Shown here piece after piece: positions 32,835 to 41,323 of a stretch of DNA of 64,000 nucleotides. This stretch comes from Planococcus chinensis (GTDB lineage: Bacteria > Bacillota > Bacilli > Bacillales_A > Planococcaceae), in NCBI RefSeq assembly GCF_020071995.1, contig NZ_JABWTK010000004.1, positions 1-64,000 of the forward strand, given 5' to 3'. The notes beneath the pieces are model-generated. The model had not been told where the DNA came from. It searched no databases and was given only the letters and a program-made list of their open reading frames with translations. Position numbers and translations under genes: made by a program. How positions within the stretch are numbered: position 1 is the stretch's first letter; the number at the start of each line of letters is the position of its first letter.

Positions 32835-33911
32835 ATGACCTACTTGAACTTATACCCAATGGGAAAAGCATTTATCATTGGATTGGCAGGAGCATTGCTT
32901 TTTGAGTTTTTGGGTGCGCCTATGCCTTGGCTGCTGGGCTCTTTGTTTGCCGTGCTGCTGGTCCAATTGTTTACGCCGGTTTCGTTGAAGTGGGACGCCG
33001 CTTTCCGGAATACCGGCCTTGTGATTGCCGGATACGTCATCGGAATTGCCTTTACACTAGATGCGCTGCATGGCATGAAACAGTATTTTCTGCCGATGCT
33101 CATCATCAATATTGCTTTTTTCGGGCTGTTTCTGATTATCAGTTCGTTGATGGCAAACCGGACAAAAGTGGATAAGGCAACAGCCATGACCTGCTGTGTG
33201 CCAGGTGGCTTGTCCCAGATCATCACGTTTGCCGAAGAACAGAAAAATATCGACTTGACAGCCGTAACGTTTTACCATGTGCTCCGGGTATTGTTGATTG
33301 TCGCGACCGTGCCGTTTATCGTGGCAAGCGGCAGTGCTGTGCAGCCAGGGACGGCAGCGGCAGGCGAATATTCAATCTATCTTTTCGTCCTTTTAGCTTT
33401 CTGCTACGCAGCAGGTATGCTTTTTAAGAAAATTAACGTGCCGACTGCCTTTTTGTTAGGGCCTGTGTTTCTGATTATGGTGCTAAACATCACCGGAGTG
33501 GACGTCCCTTTAATGCCGAACTTGCTGCTCCATATAGCGCAACTGCTGATCGGGATTTATATTGGTTTGCTATTGAAAAAAGAAGACATGAAACTCACTC
33601 CGAAACTGATTTTCTATTCCATTTTTTCAAGTGCGGTACTGATTGCCTTTGCTTATGGCCTTAGTTTCATTCTCCAGGACCTATACGATTTAAGCTTTTC
33701 CACAAGTTTCCTGAGCGTCGTGCCCGGGGGGCTGGATCAAATGGGAATCATTGCGGCTTCGGTCCATGCCGATGTAACAGTGGTCACGGCTTTTCAATTA
33801 TTCCGGATTTTATTCCTGTCCGTATTCATTGTGCCATTTGTAAAGTTTTTCGCTGGTAAAGAAAGCAGGGCAGAAAACACTAGTTTGGCGGGATCTTCCC
33901 ATAAAAACTAA
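32835..33911 (+). CDS. AbrB-family membrane transporter
   Basis: 358 residues with about ten hydrophobic segments in two homologous halves, each with a VPGG signature: CCVPGGLSQIITFAEEQ (near 119) and LSVVPGGLDQMGIIAAS (near 297). This is the AbrB (formerly ammonia monooxygenase-like) transporter family, unrelated to the AbrB DNA-binding regulator. Substrate unknown. A TATAAT box lies about 30 bases upstream of the start. AGGAAAG is the ribosome site. Confidence 0.82.
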   Translation: MTYLNLYPMGKAFIIGLAGALLFEFLGAPMPWLLGSLFAVLLVQLFTPVSLKWDAAFRNTGLVIAGYVIGIAFTLDALHGMKQYFLPMLIINIAFFGLFLIISSLMANRTKVDKATAMTCCVPGGLSQIITFAEEQKNIDLTAVTFYHVLRVLLIVATVPFIVASGSAVQPGTAAAGEYSIYLFVLLAFCYAAGMLFKKINVPTAFLLGPVFLIMVLNITGVDVPLMPNLLLHIAQLLIGIYIGLLLKKEDMKLTPKLIFYSIFSSAVLIAFAYGLSFILQDLYDLSFSTSFLSVVPGGLDQMGIIAASVHADVTVVTAFQLFRILFLSVFIVPFVKFFAGKESRAENTSLAGSSHKN

Positions 33912-33931
33912 TGCCCCGGCCAAATAAGGCC

Positions 33932-33959
33932 TTGACTTGTACAGGGAACATGATAAGAT
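33932..33959 (+). promoter_or_regulatory. promoter of the T-box/nhaC unit
   Basis: TTGACT (33932-33937), 16 bases, TAAGAT (33954-33959), directly upstream of the T-box leader. Confidence 0.65.
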
Positions 33960-33960
33960 T

Positions 33961-34185
33961 TAGAACAATCAAAGATGCAATCAAATAGTGTTGAAGATGG
34001 TGCAGTAAGCATTTCGCGGGCAGCAAGCAGAGACTGGATATGTGGTGGAAGTTCAGGCAGCGATATGGATGAAGTACGCCATCCGTTTTTCAACTTTTTA
34101 ATGAAGTGGACAGCCTAGGCTGTCAAATAGGGTGGTAACGCGGAGAAACCTTCGTCCCTTTTTATGGGGATGACAGGTTTTTTTT
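33961..34185 (+). promoter_or_regulatory. T-box riboswitch, tyrosine specifier (UAC)
   Basis: The leader has the T-box landmarks in order: AAAGATGCAATCAAATAGT at the base of stem I, AGAGA (34029-34033) with GGTGGAA, the specifier loop GAAGTACGCC with TAC (Tyr) at 34075-34077, the antiterminator core AGGGTGGTAACGCGG (34129-34143), and a terminator stem (34146-34158 with 34167-34180) plus T8. The bulge TGGT would pair with the acceptor end ACCA, consistent with the A discriminator of tRNA-Tyr. Uncharged tRNA-Tyr should allow read-through into the NhaC-type transporter. Confidence 0.93.
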
Positions 34186-34218
34186 ATTATATTTTTTTAC
34201 ATTCAGGGGGAATCAGCC

Positions 34219-35613
34219 ATGTTTCAGATTAAAGAAGTTTTAACACCGTCCGTCAAAGAAGCGTTTGCAATGACCGCTTTGATCGTTCTGATCATTAGCG
34301 TCAGCCTCATCCAATTTGAAGCAGTGCCGCATATTCCGATTCTTTTTTCGATTCTCTTGTTGATCTGCTACGGATTGATCAAAGGCGTGCCGTACTACAA
34401 ACTGGAAAAAGGCTTGGTCGCCGGAGCGGGAGCCGGTATGAGCGCGGTATTTCTCTTTTTCTTCATCGGCATCCTGATCAGCAGCTGGATGATGAGCGGT
34501 ACGATTCCAACGCTTATATATGCAGGCTTCAATTTGGTCACGCCGCTGTTCTTTTTTGCCATTGTTTTCGTGGTCACGTCCATTATCGGGCTATCCATCG
34601 GGAGCTCACTGACGACCGTAGCAACGGTCGGCGTTGCCTTTATCGGCATGGCATCTGTTATGGACATTTCACTGGCGATTACGGCCGGTGCCATTGTTTC
34701 AGGTGCATTTTTCGGGGACAAAATGTCGCCGCTGTCTGACACGACCAATCTGGCATCTTCTATGGTCGGTGTGGATTTGTTCGAGCATATCCGCAATATG
34801 GGATGGACGACCGTTCCGGCATTTATCATTTCACTGATTGTATTTGCCGTGCTGTCGCCGGATTCTTCTGTGGCTCAAGTAGATGATGTCGCCATTTTCC
34901 AGCAAGGCTTGCTGGATACCGGTGCCATCCATTGGTATTCATTGATTCCGTTAATTGTCCTGATCCTTTTGACAATCGGAAAAGTGCCGGCCATGATGAC
35001 ACTTGCCGTCAGTTCATTTGTCGCTGTTGCGATTTCCTTTTTCCATTTCAGTTACAGCGCGGCAGAAGTGCTGGCGATTTTGTACAGCGGGTTTGTTTCT
35101 GAAACAGGGGTTACGGATATTGATACCCTGCTATCAAGAGGCGGTATGGAAAGCATGCTGTTTACAATTGGTTTGGTTCTGCTTGCACTCAGCATGGGCG
35201 GATTGTTGTTCACGCTCGGAATCGTCCAATGTCTGCTAGATAAACTGGAAAGCTTATTAAGAAAGGTTTCTTCGGTCATTGCGGCTTCAGCGTTGACAGC
35301 CATCGGGATCAACGTCTTGATTGGTGAGCAATATTTGTCGATTTTATTGACCGGGCAAGCTTTCCAATCGCAGTACGAAAAAGTCGGTCTTGCCGGGAAA
35401 AATTTAAGCCGTGTAATGGAAGATGCAGGAACGGTGGTCAACCCGCTTGTCCCTTGGAGCGTCTGCGGCATTTTTATCACTTCCGTTTTAGGCGTTTCCA
35501 CGTTAACTTATTTGCCGTTTGCCTTCTTTTGCCTCCTGTCACCGATTTTAACGGTTCTGTTTGGCTATACGGGCAAAACTTTGACTTACCGGAAAGCGGA
35601 AGAACTGCAGTAA
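34219..35613 (+). CDS. NhaC-family antiporter, probable tyrosine transporter
   Basis: 464 residues with about twelve membrane segments. NhaC-family features include IGLSIGSSLTTVATVG, FFGDKMSPLSDTTNLASSM and EDAGTVVNPLVPWSVCG. NhaC proteins are generally called Na+/H+ antiporters, but the Tyr T-box directly upstream makes tyrosine uptake the more likely role; T-box-controlled NhaC members have been predicted as tyrosine transporters (TyrT) before. AGGGGGAA stands before the ATG. Single-gene unit. Confidence 0.88.
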   Translation: MFQIKEVLTPSVKEAFAMTALIVLIISVSLIQFEAVPHIPILFSILLLICYGLIKGVPYYKLEKGLVAGAGAGMSAVFLFFFIGILISSWMMSGTIPTLIYAGFNLVTPLFFFAIVFVVTSIIGLSIGSSLTTVATVGVAFIGMASVMDISLAITAGAIVSGAFFGDKMSPLSDTTNLASSMVGVDLFEHIRNMGWTTVPAFIISLIVFAVLSPDSSVAQVDDVAIFQQGLLDTGAIHWYSLIPLIVLILLTIGKVPAMMTLAVSSFVAVAISFFHFSYSAAEVLAILYSGFVSETGVTDIDTLLSRGGMESMLFTIGLVLLALSMGGLLFTLGIVQCLLDKLESLLRKVSSVIAASALTAIGINVLIGEQYLSILLTGQAFQSQYEKVGLAGKNLSRVMEDAGTVVNPLVPWSVCGIFITSVLGVSTLTYLPFAFFCLLSPILTVLFGYTGKTLTYRKAEELQ

Positions 35614-35670
35614 CCAAGGAGATTGCGACATGTTTTTGAGAGAATGTATAAGAAACTAGGTAGAAATTCC

Positions 35671-35696
35671 GTTTATTGTCAATATTTTTAGAGTAT
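35671..35696 (+). promoter_or_regulatory. sigma-B-like promoter upstream of the RsbR paralog
   Basis: GTTTAT (35671-35676), 14 bases, GAGTAT (35691-35696): one mismatch to each of the sigma-B boxes GTTTAA and GGGTAT. A separate TATAAT lies a few bases further on, so a vegetative promoter is also possible. Confidence 0.4.
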
Positions 35697-35749
35697 AGTT
35701 GCTTTTTTCATATATAATGAAAAGTGAGTATCTAAAAAGGGGAAGAGCC

Positions 35750-36583
35750 ATGAACGGAATTTCGAAGTTTTCTACTTATATAAACAGCAATGTAGATTCA
35801 ATCTCCAATCAAATTGTTGAAAGTGTCATTGGCAGAATGGGATTAGTCATTTCCGATGCTGAAAAAGAACAGGCCCTTGCCATGTACAATCAACTTCTTG
35901 GCTTTTTCGGCGATGTATTGATTTATAAAGACGAAGAAGTGGTTCCGGAAGAACTGATCAAATGGAGCAAAAACAATGCGGCGATGCAAGTTGCGGGTGG
36001 CGGCAAAATTTCTGAGATCGTGGTGCGCTATGGCCCGACGCGGGAGATTGTCAATGAAATATTTACCGATCTTAGCGTAGACCTTGAGTTGACTGTCAGA
36101 GAAGCAGGTTTTATCTTGAAACGCATCAGCCAAATTTTGGATGTCAGTTTAAACGAAACGTTTTTTGCATTTGAACGGCTGTCGGATCAGTACCAGGAAG
36201 AAACGCGAAAAGAGCTGACCAAATTATCAGCTCCGATTGTTCCAATCAAGGACGATATAGTGGTTCTGCCGCTGATCGGTTTTATCGATGAAGTACGAGT
36301 CCGCCACATCATTGATAATGTGATTCCTCAGTTGGCTGAGATGAATGTCCGGCACGTCATCTCGGATTTTTCAGGTTTAGTGATGATCAATGCCCAAGTA
36401 GCAGAAGCCATCTACCAGATCGGCGGCACACTGCGTTTGATGGGGATTCATATCGTGGTTGCCGGCTTGCGTCCGGATCTTGCCCAGACAATTGTCAACA
36501 CAGGAATGGACATGTCGATGACCGAGTCTTATGCAACGGTCAAACAGGCTTTGAAAGTATTAACTGAACAGGAAAAAGCGTGA
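35750..36583 (+). CDS. RsbR-family stressosome protein with STAS domain (RsbRD-like)
   Basis: 277 residues: a non-haem globin-like N-terminal sensor domain (1-150) and a C-terminal STAS domain (about 165-275). Such proteins build stressosomes with RsbS and feed RsbT to the sigma-B cascade. The first phosphosite (T171 in RsbRA, in IDTxRA) is glutamate here (E181 in FIDEVRVRH), and the second (T205, DITG) is serine (S208 in DFSGLVM). A Glu at the first site is, to my recollection, a trait of B. subtilis RsbRD (YqhA). The start is set by AGGGGAAGAG before ATG 35750. No other rsb genes are in the window. Confidence 0.82.
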   Translation: MNGISKFSTYINSNVDSISNQIVESVIGRMGLVISDAEKEQALAMYNQLLGFFGDVLIYKDEEVVPEELIKWSKNNAAMQVAGGGKISEIVVRYGPTREIVNEIFTDLSVDLELTVREAGFILKRISQILDVSLNETFFAFERLSDQYQEETRKELTKLSAPIVPIKDDIVVLPLIGFIDEVRVRHIIDNVIPQLAEMNVRHVISDFSGLVMINAQVAEAIYQIGGTLRLMGIHIVVAGLRPDLAQTIVNTGMDMSMTESYATVKQALKVLTEQEKA

Positions 36584-36606
36584 AATCATTCGATTTCACG
36601 CTTTTT
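36578..36606 (+). terminator. terminator of the RsbR paralog, copy 1 of a duplicate
   Basis: A perfect 10-bp stem with ATTC loop (36578-36601, GCGTGAAATC arm) and T5. The stop codon of the gene lies inside the left arm. The same 34 bases recur at 36919-36952. Confidence 0.88.
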
Positions 36607-36658
36607 AGCTTTTTGAGAAAGGTATAGAAAAAATCTTTTAGAATATCTCCGATATTCC

Positions 36659-36764
36659 GCAAACCAGCTGCGCTTGCCGCGGGCGAGCGCCAAGCCGCTT
36701 CGTCGCTTCGCTCCTGCAGGGTCTCGGCTGTCTCGCTTTCCCGCAGGCGTCTCCGCTGGTTTGC
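36659..36764. repeat. GC-rich palindromic intergenic repeat, copy B
   Basis: 106 bases bounded by a perfect 10-bp inverted repeat (GCAAACCAGC at 36659-36668, complement at 36755-36764). Read on the reverse strand it has GAGACGCCTGCGGG, GACAGCCGAGACCC and GCCCGCGGCAAGCG, which align with the forward motifs of the element at 9930-10052. Along with an AT-rich hairpin near 36810-36848 it fills the 372-base gap before queE; no gene is seen there. Confidence 0.78.
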
Positions 36765-36923
36765 TCCATATCGACAGTGAACTGTGAATAAATAGCATGT
36801 ATACTCATCCACTCTTTTTAATGAAAACAACTCTTTATTAAAAGAGTGAGCCGAATGAAGCGGAAAGCGTCCACTTGGAGCGAAATGGCTTATAGAATGG
36901 AATGTTTCTCGACAGCCAAAAAA

Positions 36924-36953
36924 GCGTGAAATCATTCGATTTCACGCTTTTTT
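36924..36953 (-). terminator. terminator of queCDE, copy 2 of a duplicate
   Basis: The identical hairpin to 36578-36601, with A-run to its left and T6 to its right, so it can act in both directions. It follows the queE stop by a few bases. Confidence 0.88.
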
Positions 36954-36955
36954 AT

Positions 36956-37663
36956 TTACACGCCGCGTTTATTTCCCCACACCAAGGTATGGAGCTGGGG
37001 CAGGACTTTGGTATTGTTCATCACCGATGACTGGACGGCCAGGTCAATGAGCCATTCATAGCGCTCTAAAAGAGAGGCTGTCAGCCCGGCGTCGTCCGTT
37101 GTTGCGGTATCGCTGTTGCCTGTCTGCAAAAAGAACGGGACAGCTGGGTAGCGCAGATGAAGGTCTTCGGCATACTTGAAATCATCTTCATCAAAAATGA
37201 CCACTTTTAAGCTGGCATTGGCAGATGCCAGCTTATCCATGAAGAAGTCCAGTTTGCTGAAATCCGTCTTCATGCCGGAACTTGGGGGTTTCGGTGAAAT
37301 GGTGATGTCATCAATTGCCGGCATCCAGTCCTGCCAAATCGACCCTTGCGTTTCCACACCGACTTTCCAGCCGTTTTCATGGCATAGAGCCACAAGTTCG
37401 GCAATGCCTTTATGCAACGTCGGATTGCCTCCGGATATGGTCACATGAGAAAAAGCTTGGCCGCCGATCGTTTTTAGTTCTTCGATGATGTCAGCTGGTT
37501 GTTTAGAGACGCTTTTGCCGGTGCCATCCCATGTGAATTTGGAATCGCACCACGAACAAGAGTAATCACAGCCGGCGGTCCGGACAAACATCGTTTTTTG
37601 GCCCATGACCATGCCTTCGCCTTGGATAGTCGGACCGAATACTTCCATAACCGGTATTCTCAT
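36956..37663 (-). CDS. queE: 7-carboxy-7-deazaguanine synthase
   Basis: 235-residue radical SAM enzyme making 7-carboxy-7-deazaguanine (CDG) from carboxytetrahydropterin in the queuosine pathway. The 4Fe-4S cysteines are C32, C36 and C39 in CDYSCSWCDSKF (CX3CX2C). FGPTIQGEG near the N-terminus and TISGGNPTLH near 88-97 are family marks. ATG 37663 is supported by AAGGAGG upstream and overlaps the queD stop (ATGA), so the genes are translationally coupled. Last gene of a three-gene operon. Confidence 0.94.
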   Translation of the reverse strand: MRIPVMEVFGPTIQGEGMVMGQKTMFVRTAGCDYSCSWCDSKFTWDGTGKSVSKQPADIIEELKTIGGQAFSHVTISGGNPTLHKGIAELVALCHENGWKVGVETQGSIWQDWMPAIDDITISPKPPSSGMKTDFSKLDFFMDKLASANASLKVVIFDEDDFKYAEDLHLRYPAVPFFLQTGNSDTATTDDAGLTASLLERYEWLIDLAVQSSVMNNTKVLPQLHTLVWGNKRGV

Positions 37664-38085
37664 TCGAAGTCCTCCTTGGCGGGACGGTATACGACATAGC
37701 TCGTCGGCGTTTCCCGGACGATTACCTGCAGGCAATGCGGCTGGTTGGCGGTGGATTGAAGAAGGTTTTCAACCATTTGCCAGATTTGTTGGGCCAACAG
37801 TTCGGTCGTTGGGAATTTGGCTTCAAATTCAGGGTGGTGGTTCAATACCGAATGATCGTATTTTTTATGGATTAAATTTTTCAGCAGTTTAAAGTCGATT
37901 AGAAAACCAGTGGCGTCGAGTTCGTTTCCACAGATAGTGAGATTGATGAAATACGTATGGCCATGCATTTCCTGGCATTTGCCTGCGTCTTCGCTCGGGA
38001 TGAAATGGGCTGCTGAAAAATGCATGTCTTTATTCAATTCGAATCGGAACGCATGCGGCACAGACGGATAGAATTGCTGCATCAT
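37660..38085 (-). CDS. queD: 6-carboxytetrahydropterin synthase
   Basis: 141 residues, converting dihydroneopterin triphosphate to 6-carboxytetrahydropterin. Zinc ligands H27 (MHFSAAHF), H41 and H43 (EMHGHTYF), catalytic C37 ([10 protein letters not shown]). Overlaps the queC stop by a few bases and the queE start by four. GCAGGTG is a fair ribosome site. An adjacent second ATG leaves the exact start ambiguous by one residue. Confidence 0.93.
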   Translation of the reverse strand: MMQQFYPSVPHAFRFELNKDMHFSAAHFIPSEDAGKCQEMHGHTYFINLTICGNELDATGFLIDFKLLKNLIHKKYDHSVLNHHPEFEAKFPTTELLAQQIWQMVENLLQSTANQPHCLQVIVRETPTSYVVYRPAKEDFE

Positions 38086-38747
38086 AAATGAGCACCTGCA
38101 GCTTTTTTCACTTTATAGGCCCTGAGCCCTTCATTCCGCAGGATGCAGGACGGACATTCACCGCAGCCGGAACTCGGAATGCCGTTGTAGCAGGTCAGTG
38201 TTTTCTCCTGGACAAAGTCGAGCGCATCCAATTGGTCCGACAGCTCCCATACTTCGGATTTGTCGAGCCACATGAGCGGAGTATGGATGACGAATTGCTT
38301 GTCCATGGCCAGGTTCAACGTCACGTTCAGCGATTTGATGAACGTATCCCGGCAATCGGGATAACCGCTGAAATCGGTCTCGCTGACGCCTGTAATCAAA
38401 TGCCGCGCTCCGATGGCATCGGCGTAAACCGCTGCAAAAGACAAAAACAAATGATTTCTGCCCGGCACAAATGTAGAGGGCAATTCGCCTTCGGTTGCTG
38501 TTACTTCGATGTCGTCGCGCGTCAGCGCATTGGCTGACAGTTGGTTGATCAAGGTCATATCAAGCACTTTGAACGAGACGCCGAGCTCCTCTGCAATTTT
38601 AAGAGCGCATTCGATTTCTGCCGAATGGCGTTGTCCATAATCGAATGTCACGGTAGCTACTTCCTTAAAATTCTTTAATGCCCAGAACAGGCAAGTGGTG
38701 CTGTCTTGGCCGCCGCTGAATACGACAACCGCTTTTTCGTTTTTCAA
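38082..38747 (-). CDS. queC: 7-cyano-7-deazaguanine (preQ0) synthase
   Basis: 221 residues. The ATP pyrophosphatase loop [11 protein letters not shown] is near residues 8-18. Four C-terminal cysteines (CYNG, then [10 protein letters not shown]) bind zinc. Converts CDG and ammonia to preQ0. TTG 38747 is preferred over ATG 38756: AAGGAG abuts that ATG with no spacing, but lies 9 bases before the TTG, and [17 protein letters not shown] then matches B. subtilis QueC. The preQ1 riboswitch covers that AAGGAG. First gene of queCDE; queF is not downstream as it is in B. subtilis. Confidence 0.93.
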   Translation of the reverse strand: MKNEKAVVVFSGGQDSTTCLFWALKNFKEVATVTFDYGQRHSAEIECALKIAEELGVSFKVLDMTLINQLSANALTRDDIEVTATEGELPSTFVPGRNHLFLSFAAVYADAIGARHLITGVSETDFSGYPDCRDTFIKSLNVTLNLAMDKQFVIHTPLMWLDKSEVWELSDQLDALDFVQEKTLTCYNGIPSSGCGECPSCILRNEGLRAYKVKKAAGAHL

Positions 38748-38757
38748 ATGAAACATC

Positions 38758-38793
38758 TCCTTAGTTTTTTAGAGAGGGAGTTTGCGAACCTCT
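38758..38793 (-). promoter_or_regulatory. preQ1-I riboswitch of queCDE
   Basis: Reading the reverse strand: AGAGGTTCGCAAACTCCCTC, then TCTAAAAAACTAAGGA. This matches the class I preQ1 aptamer: a P1 stem AGAGG/CCTCT, a C-rich loop, an A-rich tail, and a pseudoknot partner in CTAAGGA. The pseudoknot strand contains the Shine-Dalgarno AAGGAG of queC, and no terminator lies before the gene, so control should be translational. Confidence 0.9.
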
Positions 38794-38945
38794 TTTTTCG
38801 AACACTGTTAATAATAACATAGAATAAAACAGGGAAAACTTTGAAACTTTTACAGAACAGTTAGCGTATGAATGTGTAAGAAGGAAAAAAACGCCAATCG
38901 TCGAATAGGATTTAAAGAAGAAGTAGGGAAAGGTTTGAGGAACAA

Positions 38946-39566
38946 TTGAAAATAGAACCAGAAGAATGGTTTTCACAAATGGATTGGCAGGATTTCTCCG
39001 GAAGGGCCATCCTTGGTATTGATGGATTCAGCCGCACCGGGAAAACAAAACTGTCTAAAGAACTCGAAGCCCATCTCACGAAACAGGGCTTAACGGTCTA
39101 TGTCTTTCATATCGATGATTTCATCGTGGAAAAGAAGCGGCGCTATGGAACCGGGCTTGAAGAGTGGCAGGAGTATTATTTTCTCCAATGGGAAGCGGAA
39201 CATCTCGCTGAGTTCTTCTTTGGAAAGTTGAAAACGGCAGAACAGTTAAACCTTTGGGTATATGATGCGGACCGGGATAGCCGCTCTTTGCAGACGTTTA
39301 CCCTGCCTGGTGAAGGCGTGATCCTGATTGAAGGGGTGTTTCTTCAAAGGAAAGAATGGCGCCATTTTTTCGATTGCGTGGCATACCTGGAATGTCCGGC
39401 AGACCAACGGTTTTTACGGGAATCAGAGACAATGCGGGGCAATAGTGCCTTATTGAAGCGGCGCTATTGGAAAGCGGAAGCGTATTACGAAGAAATGCTC
39501 AGGCCAGCAGAGCAGGCGGACTGGGTGCTGGACAGCAGCACAAGCAAGATAGGAGATGCCACATGA
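38946..39566 (+). CDS. P-loop kinase, uridine kinase-like
   Basis: 206 residues. Walker A is GIDGFSRTGKTKLSK (near 24-38), FHIDDFI follows as in uridine/pantothenate kinases, and VILIEGVFLQRKEW is the second strand. RFLRESETMRGNSALLKRRYW carries the lid region. Substrate unknown; B. subtilis-type uridine kinase-like proteins are the nearest match. The start is TTG with GAGG upstream (moderate). Its stop overlaps the following ATG (ATGA), so the two genes are coupled. Confidence 0.72.
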   Translation: MKIEPEEWFSQMDWQDFSGRAILGIDGFSRTGKTKLSKELEAHLTKQGLTVYVFHIDDFIVEKKRRYGTGLEEWQEYYFLQWEAEHLAEFFFGKLKTAEQLNLWVYDADRDSRSLQTFTLPGEGVILIEGVFLQRKEWRHFFDCVAYLECPADQRFLRESETMRGNSALLKRRYWKAEAYYEEMLRPAEQADWVLDSSTSKIGDAT

Positions 39567-40957
39567 AGAACAAGTCGGCAAATAAAAAAATGATATGGGT
39601 AGCGGTTGCAGCAGTTGCGATCCTGGTTGCGGCAGCGATTATCTATTTTTCACTGCGCGAAACCAGTAATGAAAAAGGTTCAACCGAAATGGGCGCAAGC
39701 GCTGATTACAAATTGGACGTACAAATGGATGATCAAAATCGCTTCCGGATTTCTGCGGACATCAACGTGTTGAATGAATCGAACGAAGCCTTTGAAGATC
39801 TTGGATTTTATTTGATTCCAAATGCCATCAACCCGGACGACATGGCGGAATTGGCGCAAGCATCCGCTGAAATCGCTGTCGAATCAGTAAAGCGCGGAGA
39901 TGAAGAATTGTCTTATAGCCTGGAGAACAATAAATTGCTGGTAGAACTGGAAGCGGGATTGGAACCGGAAAGTACGGAAGAAATATCAGTTGCTTATACC
40001 TTGAAGCTGCCGGAAAACGGCATGCGATTGTCACAGGACGGGGACAATTACTTTTTAGCGCAATGGTACCCGATGCTTGCCCAATATGACAAAGGATGGG
40101 ACATTCAGGATTTTGATATGAACGGGGAGAGTTACCATAGCGGATTTGGGGATTTTGAAGTGAGCTATACGTTGCTGAACGAGTACCTGGTGGCCAGTTC
40201 TGCCACTGAAGGGAGCATCCAGCCGTCTTCATCCGGTACAGTGAAAGGGGAGCGGATCAAAGATTTTTACTTGGCTTTTCTGAACACCGAAGAATGGCTC
40301 TCTGAGTCGGTAGAAGTAAATGAGACGGTCCTGCGGCTCTTTATGCCAAGGGACCAGGAATTTATGGATGAAAATATCGTCAAGGCAAAAGCGGCGTACG
40401 CATTTTTTGAAGAACGGATTGGGGACAACCCGTTTCCGGAACTCGATATCATTGCCAATGACGGCTACATGGAATACCCGAACGTGATTGAAGTAGCCAG
40501 TACATGGGATGCGCTCGATGAAGTGCTGGTCCATGAGATTGGGCATCAATGGTTCTATTATATTGTGGGAAATGATCCATACGAAGATGCCTGGCTTGAT
40601 GAAAGCATCACCGAGTTTGCCACTTCCATTTTTCTGTCGGACTACTACCAGGATGAAGACTACGGATTCAGATCGGCACAAATGGCAGCAGATGCTTACC
40701 GCCAAGAGAAGTATGCGAATCTGCCGTTGAGTGAATACAACGAAGGTGAATACGTATCGACCGTTTACGGGGAAGCGCCGCTTGTGCTGCGGAATTTCTT
40801 CGAGGAACGCGGCGGCAGTGACGAAGCGCTGGAGTTTTTAGCGGCTTATTACGAGGAATATCAATTCAAATACGTGAACACGCCGACTTTTAAAGATTTT
40901 TTCACTTCATATTACGGAGAAGAACACCGGGAGTTTTTGGATAGCTGGCTCCAATAA
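39563..40957 (+). CDS. membrane-anchored M1-family (gluzincin) metallopeptidase
   Basis: 464 residues: one N-terminal membrane anchor (10-28), a beta-rich domain outside the membrane, and a zinc peptidase domain with HEIGHQW (H324, E325, H328) and E347 in WLDESITEF, i.e. HEXXH-X18-E. The exopeptidase GAMEN motif is only partly kept (DGYMEYPNVI), so aminopeptidase activity is likely but not certain. Predicted to face the outside of the cell. AGGAG precedes the ATG that overlaps the kinase stop. A functional link between the two is unclear. Confidence 0.85.
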   Translation: MKNKSANKKMIWVAVAAVAILVAAAIIYFSLRETSNEKGSTEMGASADYKLDVQMDDQNRFRISADINVLNESNEAFEDLGFYLIPNAINPDDMAELAQASAEIAVESVKRGDEELSYSLENNKLLVELEAGLEPESTEEISVAYTLKLPENGMRLSQDGDNYFLAQWYPMLAQYDKGWDIQDFDMNGESYHSGFGDFEVSYTLLNEYLVASSATEGSIQPSSSGTVKGERIKDFYLAFLNTEEWLSESVEVNETVLRLFMPRDQEFMDENIVKAKAAYAFFEERIGDNPFPELDIIANDGYMEYPNVIEVASTWDALDEVLVHEIGHQWFYYIVGNDPYEDAWLDESITEFATSIFLSDYYQDEDYGFRSAQMAADAYRQEKYANLPLSEYNEGEYVSTVYGEAPLVLRNFFEERGGSDEALEFLAAYYEEYQFKYVNTPTFKDFFTSYYGEEHREFLDSWLQ

Positions 40958-41028
40958 ATGAAAACCGTGCTTCTGAACATAAGCTGTTCAGTTTTGAAAT
41001 CGCAAAACCGTCATTAAAAACGTCAAAT

Positions 41029-41066
41029 AGACCGCTAATTAGACCCCTAATTAGCGGTCTGTTTTT
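41029..41066 (+). terminator. terminator of the kinase-peptidase operon
   Basis: A perfect 14-bp stem AGACCGCTAATTAG with its complement (41047-41060), then GTTTTT. Confidence 0.88.
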
Positions 41067-41323
41067 ATGGATGCCAAGAGGGTTCAAGCACTTTTGCGTC
41101 TTTTTTGGACACTGATTATCAGGACTGCAAATAGAATTATAAACCGGCTATTTCAGTGTCTAAGTGACATGCTAAAAAGGGAGCGAATTACAATACCGAA
41201 AATTGAACCCAAAAGACTGAATCTGCATCTTCTCAAGGGAAATCAAGGAAGAAAACACCTGCTGAAAACGAAGTACGGTGGGCGTTCCTATTAAGGAGAA
41301 TTCTTTATTTTTGGAATTTGTCC

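Noticed and set aside
35630..35659. Nine-codon frame with a good ribosome site just after nhaC
   Set aside because: AAGGAG at proper spacing is notable, but the peptide is too short to support and may be the remnant of a lost gene.
38748..38756. ATG as start of queC
   Set aside because: It touches the AAGGAG with no spacer, while the TTG three codons later is well placed and matches the family N-terminus.
41067..41294. 75-codon forward frame between two terminators
   Set aside because: It begins at the tail of a terminator, has no ribosome site, and its sequence resembles no family; low-support frame in a gap.
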